A stretch of DNA of 64,000 nt from Pegoplata infirma. Lineage: Eukaryota > Arthropoda > Insecta > Diptera > Anthomyiidae. The DNA lies in the NCBI GenBank assembly GCA_963921195.1, contig OY992538.1, forward strand, positions 232,617,462 to 232,681,461, read 5' to 3'. This document shows, one piece after another, positions 1 to 11,633 of this stretch. Under the pieces are notes generated by a model that did no database searches, was not told where the DNA came from, and worked only from the letters and a program-made list of their open reading frames with translations. The number at the start of each line of letters is the position of its first letter. Position 1 is the first letter of the stretch. The position numbers were made by a program, and so were the translations under genes.

Positions 1-1412
1 CTCTCACTTGTTTTATTTACGTTTGATAAACAAATGGACAAATTTTATGCGAAAAGCTTAGACTTGGTAAAAAAGTAGTTTTGGTAATTTTTTTTTTTCT
101 TCACGAAAAAGAAAATAATGTTAAAAAATTTAATGAACCCAACATTTTTGTGAAAAAAAAATTTGATGAAAAAAAATTTTTGATGAATTTTTTTGATGAA
201 AAGAAAAAATTTTTGATGTAAAAAGAATTGATGAAAAAAAATTTGAGAAAAAAAATTTTTTCTGAGAAAAAAATTGATAATAAAAAATATGACAAAAAAA
301 AATTTATAAAAAAAAAAAAAAAAAGTTAATAAAAAAAATGATAAAAAAAAGTGTTGAAAACAAAGTTTGATGAAAAAAAAAATGGAAAAAAAAATTTTGA
401 TGAAAAAAAAAAAATAAATGAAAAAAAAAATTTTTGATGAAAAAAATTAATGAAAAAAAAAGTTGATGAAAAAAAAAATTAGATGAAAAAAAAAATTTGA
501 TGAAAAAAAAAATTTTATGAAAAAAAAATTGATGAAAAAATGACTTTGATAAAAAAAAAGGATGAAAAAAAAGTTTAATGAAAAAAAAAAATTATGAAAA
601 AAAAAAAAATTTAATGAAAAGAAAAAAAAATCATGAAAAAAAAATTTTTGGTGAGAAAAAAATTGATAATAAAAAATTTGATAAAAAAAAATTTGATACA
701 AAAAAAAAAATTGATAAAAAAATGATAAAAAAAAATTGATAAAAAAAATTGATAAAAAAAAGTGTTGAAAAAAAAGTTTGATGAGAAAAAAAATTTATGA
801 AAAAAAAATTGATGAAAAAAAAATATGATGGAAAAAAAATTTATAAAAAAACAAAATTTTGATGAAAAAAAAACAATAATGAAAAAAAAAAAATTAATGA
901 AAAAAAATTTTAATGAAAAAAAAAATTTTAATGAAAAAAAAATTTATGAAAAAAAAATTGATGAAAAAAGACTTTGATAAAAAAAAATGATGAAAAAAAA
1001 AGTTTGATGAAAAAAAAAAAATATGAAAAAAAAATTTGATGAAAAGAAAAAAAAATTAATGAAAAAAAAAATTAATGAAAAAAAAAAAATTGATAAAAAC
1101 AAAAAATTATTTGATGAAAAAAAAAAAATTGATGAAAGAAAAAAAAATTGATGAAAATTTTTTGTTTTTTTTTTTTGGTTGAAAAATAATTATGTTACTT
1201 TTTATTCACCAGCTGGTGAAAAACGGTTTTATTCACCACGAGGTGAATTATTATCCAAGTTACAAACCCAAGTTATTAAAATTTTTGGTTTTAAGAAAAT
1301 GAAAATAGTAATTCTTGTTTTCTTTTTCGTTCATTGTTAGCTAATATAGTCAAACTGAGGTGGGGTCTTGCAACTTTTTTAAAATTAGACACCAGCCTAA
1401 AAACATTACCAT
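1..1412 (+). repeat. Minisatellite-bearing dispersed repeat, copy A (left end cut by window)
   Basis: The order seen is: a unique-looking left part with GCGAAAAGCTTAGACTTGGT near 50; a long array of GATGAAAAAAAAATT-like units; two dyads near 1207-1245; a conserved tail that reads ACACCAGCCTAAAAACATTA; and an end at CATTACCATG. The same order recurs at 5966-8732 (plus) and 9257-10490 (minus), and with a diverged array at 28.3-37.6, 54.3-55.2 and 55.85-60.48 kb (minus). No coding capacity is visible. It resembles DINE/Helentron-type non-autonomous elements in having a central minisatellite, but the class is not established. Confidence 0.7.
105..1165 (+). repeat. A-rich minisatellite, GATGAAAAAAAAATT-like unit
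   Basis: About 1 kb of irregular units of roughly 13-17 bases. Each unit is GATGA or AATGA followed by a run of 7-10 A and a short T run. Unit length and the ATT/AAT joint vary. This array is the core of copy A of the dispersed repeat. The short phenylalanine/isoleucine-rich reading frames on the minus strand here are artefacts of the poly-T strand. Confidence 0.85.
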
Positions 1413-1532
1413 GATAACAAAAAAGAAAAATATATTTTTTAATCATTTACGAAACTCTATTAAATTACCAAAAATTACCAAAATCGGTGATCCGTCAGTT
1501 AAATTTCTTATGGATTTGCTCATATATATTTT

Positions 1533-3498
1533 TATACCCTCGACTCTGGTGATAGAGGATATATAAAAGTTTGTCATTCTGTTTGTAACACCTCGAAATA
1601 TTGGTCTAGGACCCCATAAAGTATATGGGGCATTCCATGTGAAATCGGACACTTTGAAAAACTTTTTTTTTAGATTTTCCCAATTTGTTTACAGTTTTTA
1701 GTACCCTTCGAAAACTCCTTCGTGGTAAATTTTTAGATTTTTTTGATGACCCGTTCAAAAGATATCGAATTTTTAAAAATTGATAGTTTGTTCCTTTACT
1801 CAAACTTCTTTTAATCATAACTTCTTCAATAATGGTCCAAATTTCAATTTTTTTTTTTCAAAATTTTTGTTTTTTTACGTACTTTCTAAAAAAAAATCCC
1901 AAAAAATTCTTAAAAGCGCTCTAGTATGCGATTTTTAAGTTTTAAAATTTAAATCTCATTTTTGAAAATGTTTGTACTCTTCGATTTTTTTGAAATTTTT
2001 TTGTGTAAAACTTCTATCAATTCTACAAATTTTTTGCCCAGGAAGATCGTGGGATAACGATTATTACTATTTTTTAAAATTTTTTGAAAAAATTTTATTG
2101 TAATTTTTCAATCTTAAAATCATTTCTACTGCTCCAATGGTGCGTCATAGAGGGGTCCTTTATAAGACCGACCCCCATTAATTTTTACGTCTTAACATTT
2201 CTTTGGAACAAACTAATACCCTATCTCCAATTTTTAAGGGGGCTCCCACACAAAACGACATTTTTTAAAATTTGTTCCAACCGCTCTAACTGCCCTAATA
2301 TTGCCCTTAGAGCAACAAAATGTATGACCGGCCTACAATATTTTTTTAGTCCAAACATTTTCTCTGAACACACCTACCCTCTATCTTTAACTGTTAAGGC
2401 GGTCCCCATACAATTTTTTTATTTTTTGTAAATTTGTTTTATTTAATCAGCTTCTACCGGTCCAATGGTGCGTCCGAGAGGGGTCATTAGTGAGACCGAC
2501 CCCCATTTATTTTTACCCTACAACATTTTTTCAAAACATACCTACGCCCTATCTCCACTCCCTAAGTAGGCTCCCATACAAAATTACATTTTTATAAAAT
2601 TTGCTCCAACTGTTATTTGAAGAAGTTATGATTAAAAGAAGTTTGAGTAAAGGAACAAACTACCAATTTTTAAAAATTCGATATCTTTTGAACGGGTCAT
2701 CAAAAAAATCTGAAAATTAACCACAAAGGAGTTTTCGAAGGGTATTAAAAACTGTTAACAAATTGGGAAAGTCTAAAAAAAAAAATTTCAAAGTGTCCGA
2801 TTTGACATGAAATGCCCCATATATATTCATGATTCGCGATCAATCTAGCTATGTCCGCCCGTCTGTCTTTCTGTTGAAAATACGCTAACTTTTGAAAGGC
2901 TTTACGGAGGCTTCTGAAATTTGGCATATATGTTAGCCATTTACCTGGTCAGGTTGGTATTGCAGTCCAGCAAAATCGGTTTAGTGGTTATATTATTTAC
3001 GAGACAATAAAATATGCTTTCTTCCGAAAGACAATTCTTAGGGTGCTGAAGATTGGCATATATATTTGTCATTCCCCTGTTCTGGTTCGTATTGAGTTTC
3101 AGCCAAATCTGTCCAGTGGTTCCAAAGTTATTAGCAAAACCGTGAATTTCAGATTGGTTTCACCTTAAATTCACGTCTTAAAAAACCAAGCTTTAAAAAA
3201 CAAACTTTAAAAACATTGGTAAGCTACAAAATTATTTTACAGAGTATTTTTGTCACTCAGAAATATTTTTGCAAAAAAAAAAATTACACTCGAAAAAAAA
3301 TTTACTCTAAACAAAAATATAGTAATTTTTCTTTTTTTTTAACAAAAATGGAAAAAAAAAGTTTTTTATTCAAAATAAAATATTTCTAATCAAAATTGTT
3401 TATTTTTTCACGTTAAAAAGTTTAGAATCCTTAAAAAGGCATTTTGAATGGTATTCATGGATTCGGCCAAGTCGAATTTAACTTTTCTACTTGTTTTT
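1533..3498 (+). mobile_element. DINE-1/INE-1-like repeat, interrupted by a foldback element
   Basis: The left piece (1533-1626) starts TATACCCTC and contains a GTTTGTAACACCTCGAAATA motif and CCCATAAAGTATAT. The right piece (2819-3498) continues with ATATATTCATGAT, 'CTATGTCCGCCCGTCTG' and finishes TTTCTACTTGTTTTT. These are the core blocks of DINE-1/INE-1 elements (non-autonomous Helentrons of flies). The two pieces join logically across the foldback at 1627-2818. Class by resemblance; no protein evidence. Confidence 0.6.
1627..2818. mobile_element. Foldback element F1, copy 1 (about 205-bp inverted arms)
   Basis: The left end GGGGCATTCCATGTGAAAT is repeated inverted at the right end (TTTGACATGAAATGCCCC). 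Arms are about 1627-1831 and 2616-2818. It sits in the DINE-like ATAAAGTATAT motif and is flanked by ATAT on both sides (1623-1626 and 2819-2822), which fits a 4-bp duplication, though the local AT repeat makes the length ambiguous. The body has short GC-richer blocks (for example GACCGACCCCCATT) shared with 7.3-7.9 kb and 49.3/50.0 kb. No transposase reading frame is seen. Confidence 0.75.
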
Positions 3499-3930
3499 AC
3501 TATGTTCTTGGTGTATTATAAAAAAAGTATATCTTAAATTTTGACCTTTCTTTTAAATATATCCGGAGTATGTCATGGCTGATTATAAATAACTAAACAT
3601 AATTTCTTTGCTTGTTCATTTCATTTAATATATTTATTGGCAATTTCCTATAGTGTATTTGTGTTCATACATAAATACGTTTGTATGTTTGTATTTTTAT
3701 TATGTAGTAGTATTTTTTTGAAAAGACCTCAATTTTTTTAAACGTTTTTATTTCTATAGAAAATCATATGTGACATTAATTTATTATATGAATTATCTTA
3801 ATATACTACAATACTTACACACACACACAAGTACATAAACAACAACTATATTATTTATATTAAATAATCTTTTTATATCTTTATTGTCCTTGTGAAATCA
3901 TATGATAAAAAAAAATAAAAATTACACAGC
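3499..3930. other. Unassigned AT-rich stretch
   Basis: No conserved reading frame, RNA gene or repeat boundary was recognised. A short CA microsatellite lies at about 3817-3829. Confidence 0.5.
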
Positions 3931-3934
3931 TCAA

Positions 3935-4635
3935 CATGAAAATGCGTATTGGATTCTGGTAAGGGATTTAGGTAGTGTTTGTTGCGCTGATTCCAAATCT
4001 GCAACCCAAATATGTCTATCACGTCAGGATTTTGAGTTATTCGCGGTTAAAGTGCCGAAAAAGGCCATTTTGGACCCTTTTTGAAGGCTTATAATATAAG
4101 ATCCTGACATGCGATTGACTTTGTATCAAGCTCATTCAAAAGTATGTGATTTTTTCTATAAGACAAGATAAAATGTTCTTCAAATTTAATTTTCTAAAAT
4201 GGTAAAAAAATCATTAACAAAAAACCTTCCATTTTTTAAATATTTAGTTTATTTACACAGTGTTTTTTAACAAATTTCCATACAAATACACACGTAAATA
4301 TTAGATTTAAAGCACTTGTAGCTAATGATTTTTTCACCATTAAAAAAAATTAAATTCCAAGAAAATTTTATTTGGTCTTAAAGATAAAATTACGCACTTT
4401 CGAATGAGCTTAATATTAAGTCAATCGCATGTCAGGATCTTATTTTATAGGCGCCCAAAAATGGCCAAAATAGGCCTTTTTTGACACTTTAACCGCGATT
4501 TTCTCAAAATTGTGACGTGATAGAAAAATTTGAGTGACCGTTTTGGAATCGGGGCACCAACCTCTATCAACTATTTTTGGTTTCATTGAAAACGCAGCGA
4601 CAAACCTCAGATTTGTAGAGCGGTGTTATTTACTA
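3935..4635. mobile_element. Foldback element F2
   Basis: Imperfect inverted arms of about 250 bp surround a centre near 4270. Matching pairs include GATCCTGACATGCGATTGAC at about 4101 with its complement near 4420-4440, and CGCGGTTAAAGTG at about 4043 with its complement near 4485. The outer parts are more diverged, so the limits are approximate. The short reading frame at 3902-4084 lies inside the left arm and is not considered a gene. The stretch at 55.29-55.40 kb shares GTGCTGATTCCGAATCTG-type sequence with the left arm and may be a distant relative. Confidence 0.65.
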
Positions 4636-4639
4636 TTTG

Positions 4640-5114
4640 TTTGTTCACTTGTGTGTGTATCTGTTTTTCCATTCTATTTAATTTTTATCAATACATGATA
4701 AATGACAAAAACGAAATATTTATTTTGAATGAATTTTATTGTTCTTTTAAATACAATACTAAATGGCATAGTAATTGATAACTGATGAATTTATTATCAA
4801 CTTAAAGAAACAGAAAATGATTAATTATCATATGTTTATAAAAAGCCTAAGATTAATATGAAAATAAAACACATACACACACACACAGATATCTACGTAT
4901 GAATGAATTTTGTTTTGAAGGATGTTTATTTTTTAATATCTGTTCATTAAAAATACAAATATATTTAAAAGAAGTATTTGATCTGGGTTCAGTATTTAAA
5001 TTACTAGAGTTTGCTTAAATTGTTTGAAGAGCTTTAGTTTTTGTTAAATTACTCAGATATTTTTGTTTTTTTTTTTGTTTTTTTTTCTGTAAGATCGAGC
5101 TCGTGTTCTAATTA
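4640..5114. other. Unassigned AT-rich stretch
   Basis: AT-rich DNA with a short CA microsatellite near 4871-4886. No gene or element recognised. Confidence 0.5.
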
Positions 5115-5116
5115 TA

Positions 5117-5961
5117 CACTCAAAATAATCACTCTGTTAAATTACAGAGATACTCTGCTGAGCCAGCAGAAAATACCATAGATTTCCAACCAGCAAGATT
5201 TTTTGTTATTTTACGAAGTAAACTCTGTAAAATGATTTCGATAAAAAAAAACTGTAAATTTATAGAATTATCTGTAAAATATTGATAAAACCGAAAAGAA
5301 TTTTACCAAAAAAACTCTGTAAATTTACAAAGTTTTAGTTAAATGCCTTTTATGAGTTCAAAATTTTACAAAAAAAAATCTGTAAATTTACAAAGTTTTA
5401 GTTAAATCCATTTTAAACTTCTCTGCATCAAAAACATTACTTAAAATTAAAAAAATTAAAAGTATTATTTTGTTAAATTTTCCCGCTTAAATGCTTCCAA
5501 ATTGTAAATTTACTTTTTTTATTTTTGTCAATATTACGAGTTTTTAAAAAGTAACTCCAAATTTTACGTCGTCCTCGTAAAATTTACCAGTTTTTATTGT
5601 AATTTAAGACACTTTTTAAAGAGGGGTTTATCGGTCATATTTGGAAGTCTTTTGAAGTGATTTTTATTTTTACAGAGCAATAAGTAAAATTACAAATGAA
5701 ATTTAGTATTATGGTTGCGAGAAAAAAACAAAAAATTGTTTCTAAAATACGTATTTTAACAAAAAAAACTGTTTATTATCTGTAAAATAGAGATTACAAA
5801 GAAAAAAGTAAAATTACAGATAAAATTTTGTTTTTCGGTCACAAGAAAATACAAAGTATTTTCTTAAAATCTGTATTTCGACAGATATCTTTGTCAAATA
5901 TCTGTCGAATTGAGATTACAGTCATTTTACAGAGTATTTAACAGAGTAATTATTTTGAGTG
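5117..5961 (+). mobile_element. TA-flanked TIR element, CACTCAAAATAAT family, copy 1
   Basis: It begins CACTCAAAATAATCACTCTG and ends with the inverted ACAGAGTAATTATTTTGAGTG. TA lies on both sides (5115-5116, 5962-5963), as in Tc1/mariner-type target duplication. The interior repeats ACTCTGTAAATTTAC-type blocks. There is no transposase frame, so this is a MITE-like non-autonomous element of 845 bp. Better preserved copies are at 21415-22099 and, inverted, at 48295-49064. Confidence 0.8.
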
Positions 5962-6567
5962 TATTTGTTATAAGGGTGCAAGTTAAAAATGCCTGCGAAT
6001 TTTGTACTCTTACCCAAAACATTAAATCATGATAATGTTTTGCGGAAGATTTGGGTGTACTTGCCAAAGCAATAATGTTATATTACTTTGCTCTTCCATG
6101 CAAAACGAATTGAAATATCAGTCGAGGACCCCATTAAAAACCAAAAGAGCTGTACATTTCGTAAGTGAGTGCAGAAATAAGTGCAAAAAGTGTTTTTACA
6201 TTTTGGAGAGTACAAAAGATTCGGCACCAAAGAATATAACACTCTCACTTGTTTTATGTACATTCGATAAACAAATGAAAAATTTTTATGCGAAAAGCTT
6301 AGACTTGGTGAATAAGTAGTTTTGGTAAAAAAAAAATATTTTTTTTCACAAAAAACTAAATTATGTTAAAAAAAAAAATTAATGAACCCAAAATGAAAAA
6401 AAAAAATATGAAAAAAAATTGATAAAAAAAAAATTGATGAAAAAAAAATTGATAAAAAAAATTTAATACAAAACAAAATGATGAAAAAAAAGATTGATGA
6501 AAAAAAAAATTTTATGAAAAAAAAAAATTTTATGAAAAAAAAAAATGATGAAAAAAAAATTTATGGA

Positions 6568-8306
6568 AAAACAAGTAAAAAAGTTAAATTCGCCTTGCCG
6601 AATGTAGTGATACCCTCCACAATTTCAAAAAGATTATTGCAAAAAACTTTATTTAAAAAGAAATTACTTTTGAAAAAAAAAAAAAATTTTGAAAAAAAAA
6701 ATTTCCGCGAAAGAAAATTTTGGTAAAAAAAAAATCTGCGTTTTTTTTCTTTTTTTGTCAAAAAATATGTTCGTACTTTTTTAAATACCATTTGGTGTTC
6801 AATTATGTTCACATATGTCAACCAGAAGCCGAATAAAAGCATTTTGTATTTTTAGGTTATGTAGAATGTACTGAAATTTTTGAGGTGGCTTTTTTTTTAG
6901 ATTTTCCCAATTTGTTTACAGTTTTTAGTACCCTTCGAAATCTCCTTCGTGGTAAATTTTCAGATTTTTTTGATGACCCGTTCAAAAGATATCGAATTTT
7001 TAAAAATTGGTAGTTTGTTCCTTTACTCAAACTTCTTTTAATCATAACTTCTTCAATAATGGTCCAAATTTCAAAAATTTTTTTTTTAATTTTTGTTTTT
7101 TTACGTACTTTTAAAAAAAAAATCCCAAAAAATTCTCAAAAGGGCTCTAGTATGCGATTTTTAAGTTTTAAAATTTAAATCTCATTTTTGAAAATGTTTG
7201 TACTCTTTGATTTTTTCGAATTTATTTTTATTTTTCCCCTATAAACATTTTTTCAAAACATACCTACGCCCTATCTCCACTCTCTAAGTAGGCTGCCATA
7301 CAAATAACAGTTGGAGCAAATTTTATAATAATGTAATTTTGTATGGGAGCCTACTTAGGGAGTTAAAATAGGGCGTAGGTATTTTTTGAAAAAATGTTGT
7401 AGGGTAAAAATAAATGGGGGTCGGTTTCACTAATGACTCCTCTCGGACGCACCATTGGACCGGTAGAATCTGATTAAATAAAACAAATTTACAAAAAATA
7501 AAAAAAATTGTATGAGGACCGCCTTAACAGTTAAAGATAGAGGGTAGGTGTGTTCAGAGAAAATGTTTGGACTAAAAAAATATTGTGGGTCAGTCATACA
7601 TTTTGTTGCTCTAAGGGCACTATTAGGGCAGTTAGAGCGGTTGGAACAAATTTAAAAAAATGTCGTTTTGTGTGGGAGCCCCCTTAGAAATTGGAGATAG
7701 GGTATTAGTTTGTTCCAAAGAAATGTTAAGACGTAAAAATTAATGGGGGTCGGTCTTATAAAGGACCCCTCTATGACGCACCATTAGAGCAGTAGAAATG
7801 ATTTTAAGATTGGAAAATTACAATAAAATTTTTTCAAAAAATTTTCAAAAATAGTAATTATCGTTATTCCACGATCCTCCTGGGCAAAAAATTTGTAGAA
7901 TTGATGGAAGTTTTACACAAAAAAAATTCAAAAATTTAAAAAGTATGTAAAAAAACAAAAATTTTGAAAAAAAAAAAAATTTAAATTTGGACCATTATTG
8001 AAGAAGTTAAATATGATTAAAAGAAATTTGAGTAAAGGAACAAACTACCAATTTTTAAAAATTCGATACATTTTGAACGGGTCATCAAAAAAATCTGAAA
8101 ATTTACCAAGAAGGAGTTTTCGAAGGGTACTAAAAACTGTAAACAAATTGGGAAAATCTAAAAAAAAAGTTTTTCAAAGTGTCCGATTTCACATGGAATG
8201 CCCCATATACTTTATGGGGTCCCAGACCGATATTTCGATGAGTTACAAACGGCATGTCAAACTTATATATACTCTCTATAACTAAGTGGAGGGTATAAAA
8301 AAGTTT
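6568..8306 (-). mobile_element. DINE-like repeat fragments bracketing foldback copy 2
   Basis: The right part (8205-8306), read on the minus strand, gives a TATACCCTCCAC start, GTTTGTAACTCATCGAAATA and CCCATAAAGTATAT. The left part (about 6568-6640) carries ACAAGTAAAAAAGTTAAATT and GATACCCTCCAC, another typical end of this family. The span lies inside the minisatellite of copy B, so it is a later insertion or a composite of insertions. Confidence 0.5.
6888..8204. mobile_element. Foldback element F1, copy 2, with internal inverted duplication
   Basis: The right arm ends CACATGGAATGCCCC like copy 1, and the left arm starts abruptly at about 6888, missing the outer 60 bases. From 6888 to about 7308 it follows copy 1 in the same orientation, with a large internal deletion. 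From about 7308 to 8204 it follows copy 1 in reverse, nearly full length. The junction is near AATAACAGTTGGAGC. So it is a head-to-head product, not a simple second copy. Confidence 0.7.
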
Positions 8307-8490
8307 GATGGAAAAAAAATTTATGAAAAAAAAAAATTGATTAAAAAAAAAAATTATAAAAAAAAATGATGAAAAAAAGTATAATGAAAAAAAAATTATG
8401 AAAAAAAAAATTGATGAAAAAAAAAAAATTTTGATGAAAACAAAATTTGATGGAAAAAAAATTGATGAGAAAAAAAAAATTTGATGAAAA
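8307..8490 (+). repeat. A-rich minisatellite (copy B, right part)
   Basis: GATGAAAAAAAAA-type units, the continuation of the array at 6400-6567 after the nested insertion. Confidence 0.75.
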
Positions 8491-8734
8491 ATTTTTTGTT
8501 GAAAAGTAATTATGTTACTTTTTATTCACCAGCTGGTCAAAAGCGGTTTTATTCACCACGAGTTGAATTATTATCCAAGATACAAACCCAAGTTATTAAA
8601 ATTTTGGTTTTAAGAAAATGAAAATAGTAATTCTTGTTTTCTTTTTCGGTAATTGTTAGCTTATATAGTCAAACTGAGGTTGCGTCCTGCAACTTTTTTA
8701 AAATTAGACACCAGCCTAAAAACATTATCATGTT

Positions 8735-9245
8735 AAAAAATGCAGAAGAAAAATTTAATTTCTAAATTTTATAGACATTTCTGGTATTCCCATACCGGCT
8801 TAAAACACTCCAGTTAGTGTTATCATCAGTAGGTTTTTAAATTTCGGTTTGTCTTGTTAATGGAAATTGTTTTTTCTACTTATATGTGAATCTTTAAAGT
8901 TTTTACAGAATACATTTTAACAGTTTCCAACACTACAATTCTAGCAATCTCAACCTCATCTCATACTTTCTTTCAACTTTTTTGTCTCTTTAATTCTTTT
9001 GCTAGGGTTACCAACATGATGTGGAATTGCTGACAAAAATTACGGAATTTGCATTTTCTGTTTCGGAGACGTGACTAATCAGTTATGTTTACTTAACTTT
9101 CAAATATTTATTAAAAATAGAATACGCAATATTTTTAAATTCTGATTTTTTTATTTGAAATACAAATTATTGTAATATTTTTTAAATTTTATAACACAAA
9201 AGTGGGTCAACTAGAATTTCCAGGGTTGCCACTCAATTGTAGAAT
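8735..9245 (+). repeat. Dispersed repeat M, copy 1
   Basis: Starts AAAAAATGCAGAAGAAAAAT and ends GGTTGCCACTCAATTGTAGAA. Internal landmarks are GGTTTGTCTTGTTAATG, TTTCCAACACTACAATTCTA and GGGTTACCAACATGATGTGG. Two other copies are at 10491-10837 (5' part missing) and 40568-40965 (3' part missing). Copies 1 and 2 flank minisatellite-repeat copy C, so the two families may travel together or copy C may have inserted into it. No coding potential. Confidence 0.7.
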
Positions 9246-9256
9246 GTTTTTTTTAA

Positions 9257-10490
9257 CATGATAATGTTTTTAGGCTGGTGTCTAATTTTAAAAAAGTTGC
9301 AAGACCCCACCTCAGTTTGACTATATTAGCTAACAATGAACGAAAAAGAAAACAAGAATTACTATTTTCATTTTCTTAAAACCAAAAATTTTAATAACTT
9401 GGGTTTGTAACTTGGACAATAATTCACCTCGTGGTGAATAAAACTGTTTTTCACCAGCTGGTGAACAAAAAGTAACAACATTATTTTTCAACAAAAAAAA
9501 ATTTTTTTTCATCAATTCTTTTTTTTTTTTCATAAATTTTTATTTTTTTTTTATTAATTTTTTTTTTCCATCAAGTTTTTTTTTCATCAATTTTTTTTTA
9601 TCGAACTTTTTTTTCATAAATTTATTTTTTTTTTTTTCATCAAACTTTTTTTTTTTCATCATTTTTTTTTTATCAAATTTTTTTTTATCAAATTTTTTTA
9701 TCAAATTTTTTTTTCATCAATTTTTTTTCATCAAATCTTTTTTTTCATCAAATTTTTTTTTTTCATAAAATTTTTTTTTTTTCATCAAAAAAATTTTTTT
9801 TTTCATTAATTTTTTTCATTAATTTTTCTTTCATCAAATTTTTTTTTTCATCAAATTTTTTTTTCATAATTTTTTTTTTTTTTTCATAAATTTTTTTAAT
9901 CATATTTTTTTCATCCATTTTTTTTTTTTCATCAAATTTTTTATCATCAATTTTTTTTTCTCACCAAAAAAATTTTTTTTTTCATATTTTTTTTTTCATA
10001 AATTTTTTTTACATCAAAACTTTTTTTTTCATCAAAAAAATTCATCAAAAACTTGTTTTCACCAAAAATTTTGGGTTCATTAAATTTTTTTTTAACATAA
10101 TTTTGTTTTTCGTGAAAAAAAATAAAAAATTACCAAAACTACTTTTTCACCAAGTCTAAGCTTTTCGCATAAAAATTTTCCATTTGTTTATCAAATGTAC
10201 ATAAAACAAGTGAGAGTATTATATTCTTTGGTACCGAATCTTTTATACTCTCCAAAATGTAAAAACACTTTTTTGCACTTTTTTTGCACTCACTTACGAA
10301 ATGTTCAGCTCTTTTGGTTTTTTAATGGGGTCCTCGACTGATATTTTAATTCGTTTTGCATGGAATAGCAAAGTAATATAACATTATTTTTTCTAAAAAA
10401 ACGTTGCTTTGGCAAGTACACCCAAATCTTCCGCAAAACATTATCATGATTTAATGGTTTGGGCAAGAGTACAAAATTCTCAGGCATTTT
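9257..10490 (-). repeat. Minisatellite-bearing dispersed repeat, copy C
   Basis: An inverted complete copy. It opens with CATGATAATGTTTTTAGGCT at 9257, then AGTTGCAAGACCCCACC, both dyads (9425-9465), a poly-T CATCAAATTTTTTT array to about 10080, and the GCGAAAAGCTTAGACTTGGT end in complement near 10150. AAAACATTATCATG closes at 10448, followed by about 40 bp also shared with copy B. It contains no uninterrupted gene. Confidence 0.75.
9490..10075 (-). repeat. T-rich minisatellite, TTTTTTTCATCAAATT-like unit
   Basis: The central array of copy C, the complement of the GATGAAAA array of copies A and B. Unit length is irregular, about 13-18 bases. Confidence 0.8.
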
Positions 10491-10837
10491 TTCTATGTAT
10501 ATGTGAATATTTATATTTTCTACAGAATAAATTTTAACAGTTTCCAACACTACAATTCTAGCAATTTCTACCTCATCTCAGACTTTCTTTCAACTTTTTT
10601 GTCTCTTTAATTCTTTTGCAAGGGTTACCAACATGATGTGGAATTGCAGACAAAAATGACGGAATTAGCATTTTCTGTTTTGGAGACGTGCCTCATCAAT
10701 TATGTTTACTTAACTTTTAAATATTTATCAAATTCTGGTTTTTTATTTGAAAAATAAATTATTTTAATATTTTTTAAATTTTACAACACAAAAGTGGGTC
10801 AACTAGAATTGCCAGGGTTGCCACTCAATTGTAGAAC
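10491..10837 (+). repeat. Dispersed repeat M, copy 2 (5' part missing)
   Basis: Matches 8735-9245 from TATGTGAATATTTAT onward, through TTTCCAACACTACAATTCTA to CACTCAATTGTAGAA. The first about 140 bp of copy 1 are absent because minisatellite repeat copy C abuts it. Confidence 0.7.
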
Positions 10838-11633
10838 GCCTTTTTATTTAAACTAAAAACTTTTTGATTTTCAAACTAAAAAAGGTAGCCAAAGACATTG
10901 TCCTACAGGTCCAATAATTTTTGTGGTAATATTGACCCTTAAAAGCATCTACTCCGACTCCAACGATTTTAAAATTTGATAAAAAGGAAAATTTACCATA
11001 CCCTACTGTGCGTCTCCTTTTTAATAATATTCTACTGTTTTTCTTATTTTTTTGTTTGTAAACATTTATTTTAATATTATTAATACTATCACACAATTTA
11101 TAACAAAATATTATTTAATAATAGCAATATAACTAGATTAAGCATTTCAACTAAAATATTTTAGTTTCTATTGCTATTTTAAGCATAATCTATGTGTTTG
11201 GGTGTGCGTATATGAGCGTGAAATATCCGTTATTGGTATATGATATCATGTTTGTATTTGTGTATGCCTTACGAAGTGTGTGGTTGTATGTGTTTATTTG
11301 TATGTTCATGTGTATGAAAATCCGCTAAAATGATAATGAAAATAAACAGGATTTTTAAATAACAATAACAAATATTTATGATTTTAAATTGAAGGATATG
11401 AATACATTCATACTGTAGGGGTGTAACTTTTAAAAAATTTTACAAATACTAGACTTGATAACGTTATGCACTTACAATTATTTAAAAAGAAAATTTATAA
11501 AAAAATAAAAAAGTAACAATAATATAAATAAATTGGAAATAGCAAACAAATTTAGAAAAATTTAGTAAACAAAAAAAAAAATATTTTAAAAAATACCAGA
11601 GCAACTTTCAAATGCTAAGAATTGCTCTGAAAG
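10838..11633. other. Unassigned AT-rich stretch
   Basis: No gene, RNA or repeat boundary recognised. The 82-codon frame on the minus strand at 10848-11096 has no recognisable motif. Confidence 0.5.

Larger units (their letters stand above)
5966..8732 (+). repeat. Minisatellite-bearing dispersed repeat, copy B (split by a nested insertion)
   Basis: The left part (5966-6567) has TGCGGAAGATTTGGGTGTAC and GAGGACCCCATTAAAAACC, then a GATGAAAA array. The right part (8307-8732) has the rest of the array, a TTCACCAGCTGGTCAA dyad (one base off the perfect palindrome), and the tail ending CATTATCATG. It is interrupted at about 6568-8306 by a DINE-like piece with a second copy of foldback F1. CATGATAATGTTTT at 6028 and AAAACATTATCATG at 8719-8732 form a short inverted repeat. 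Confidence 0.7.

Noticed and set aside
447..701. 84-codon minus-strand frame
   Set aside because: Produced by the poly-A GATGAAAA array; low complexity.
2084..2431. 115-codon plus-strand frame
   Set aside because: Lies in the body of foldback F1; the reversed copy at 7.4-7.9 kb does not preserve it as a frame of similar length.
6028..8732. P-element or piggyBac relative for the minisatellite-bearing repeat
   Set aside because: CATGATAATG ends recall P-element CATGAT and TTAA occurs next to some ends, but no 8-bp duplication is found and homology between copies extends beyond these ends, so they are not the true termini.
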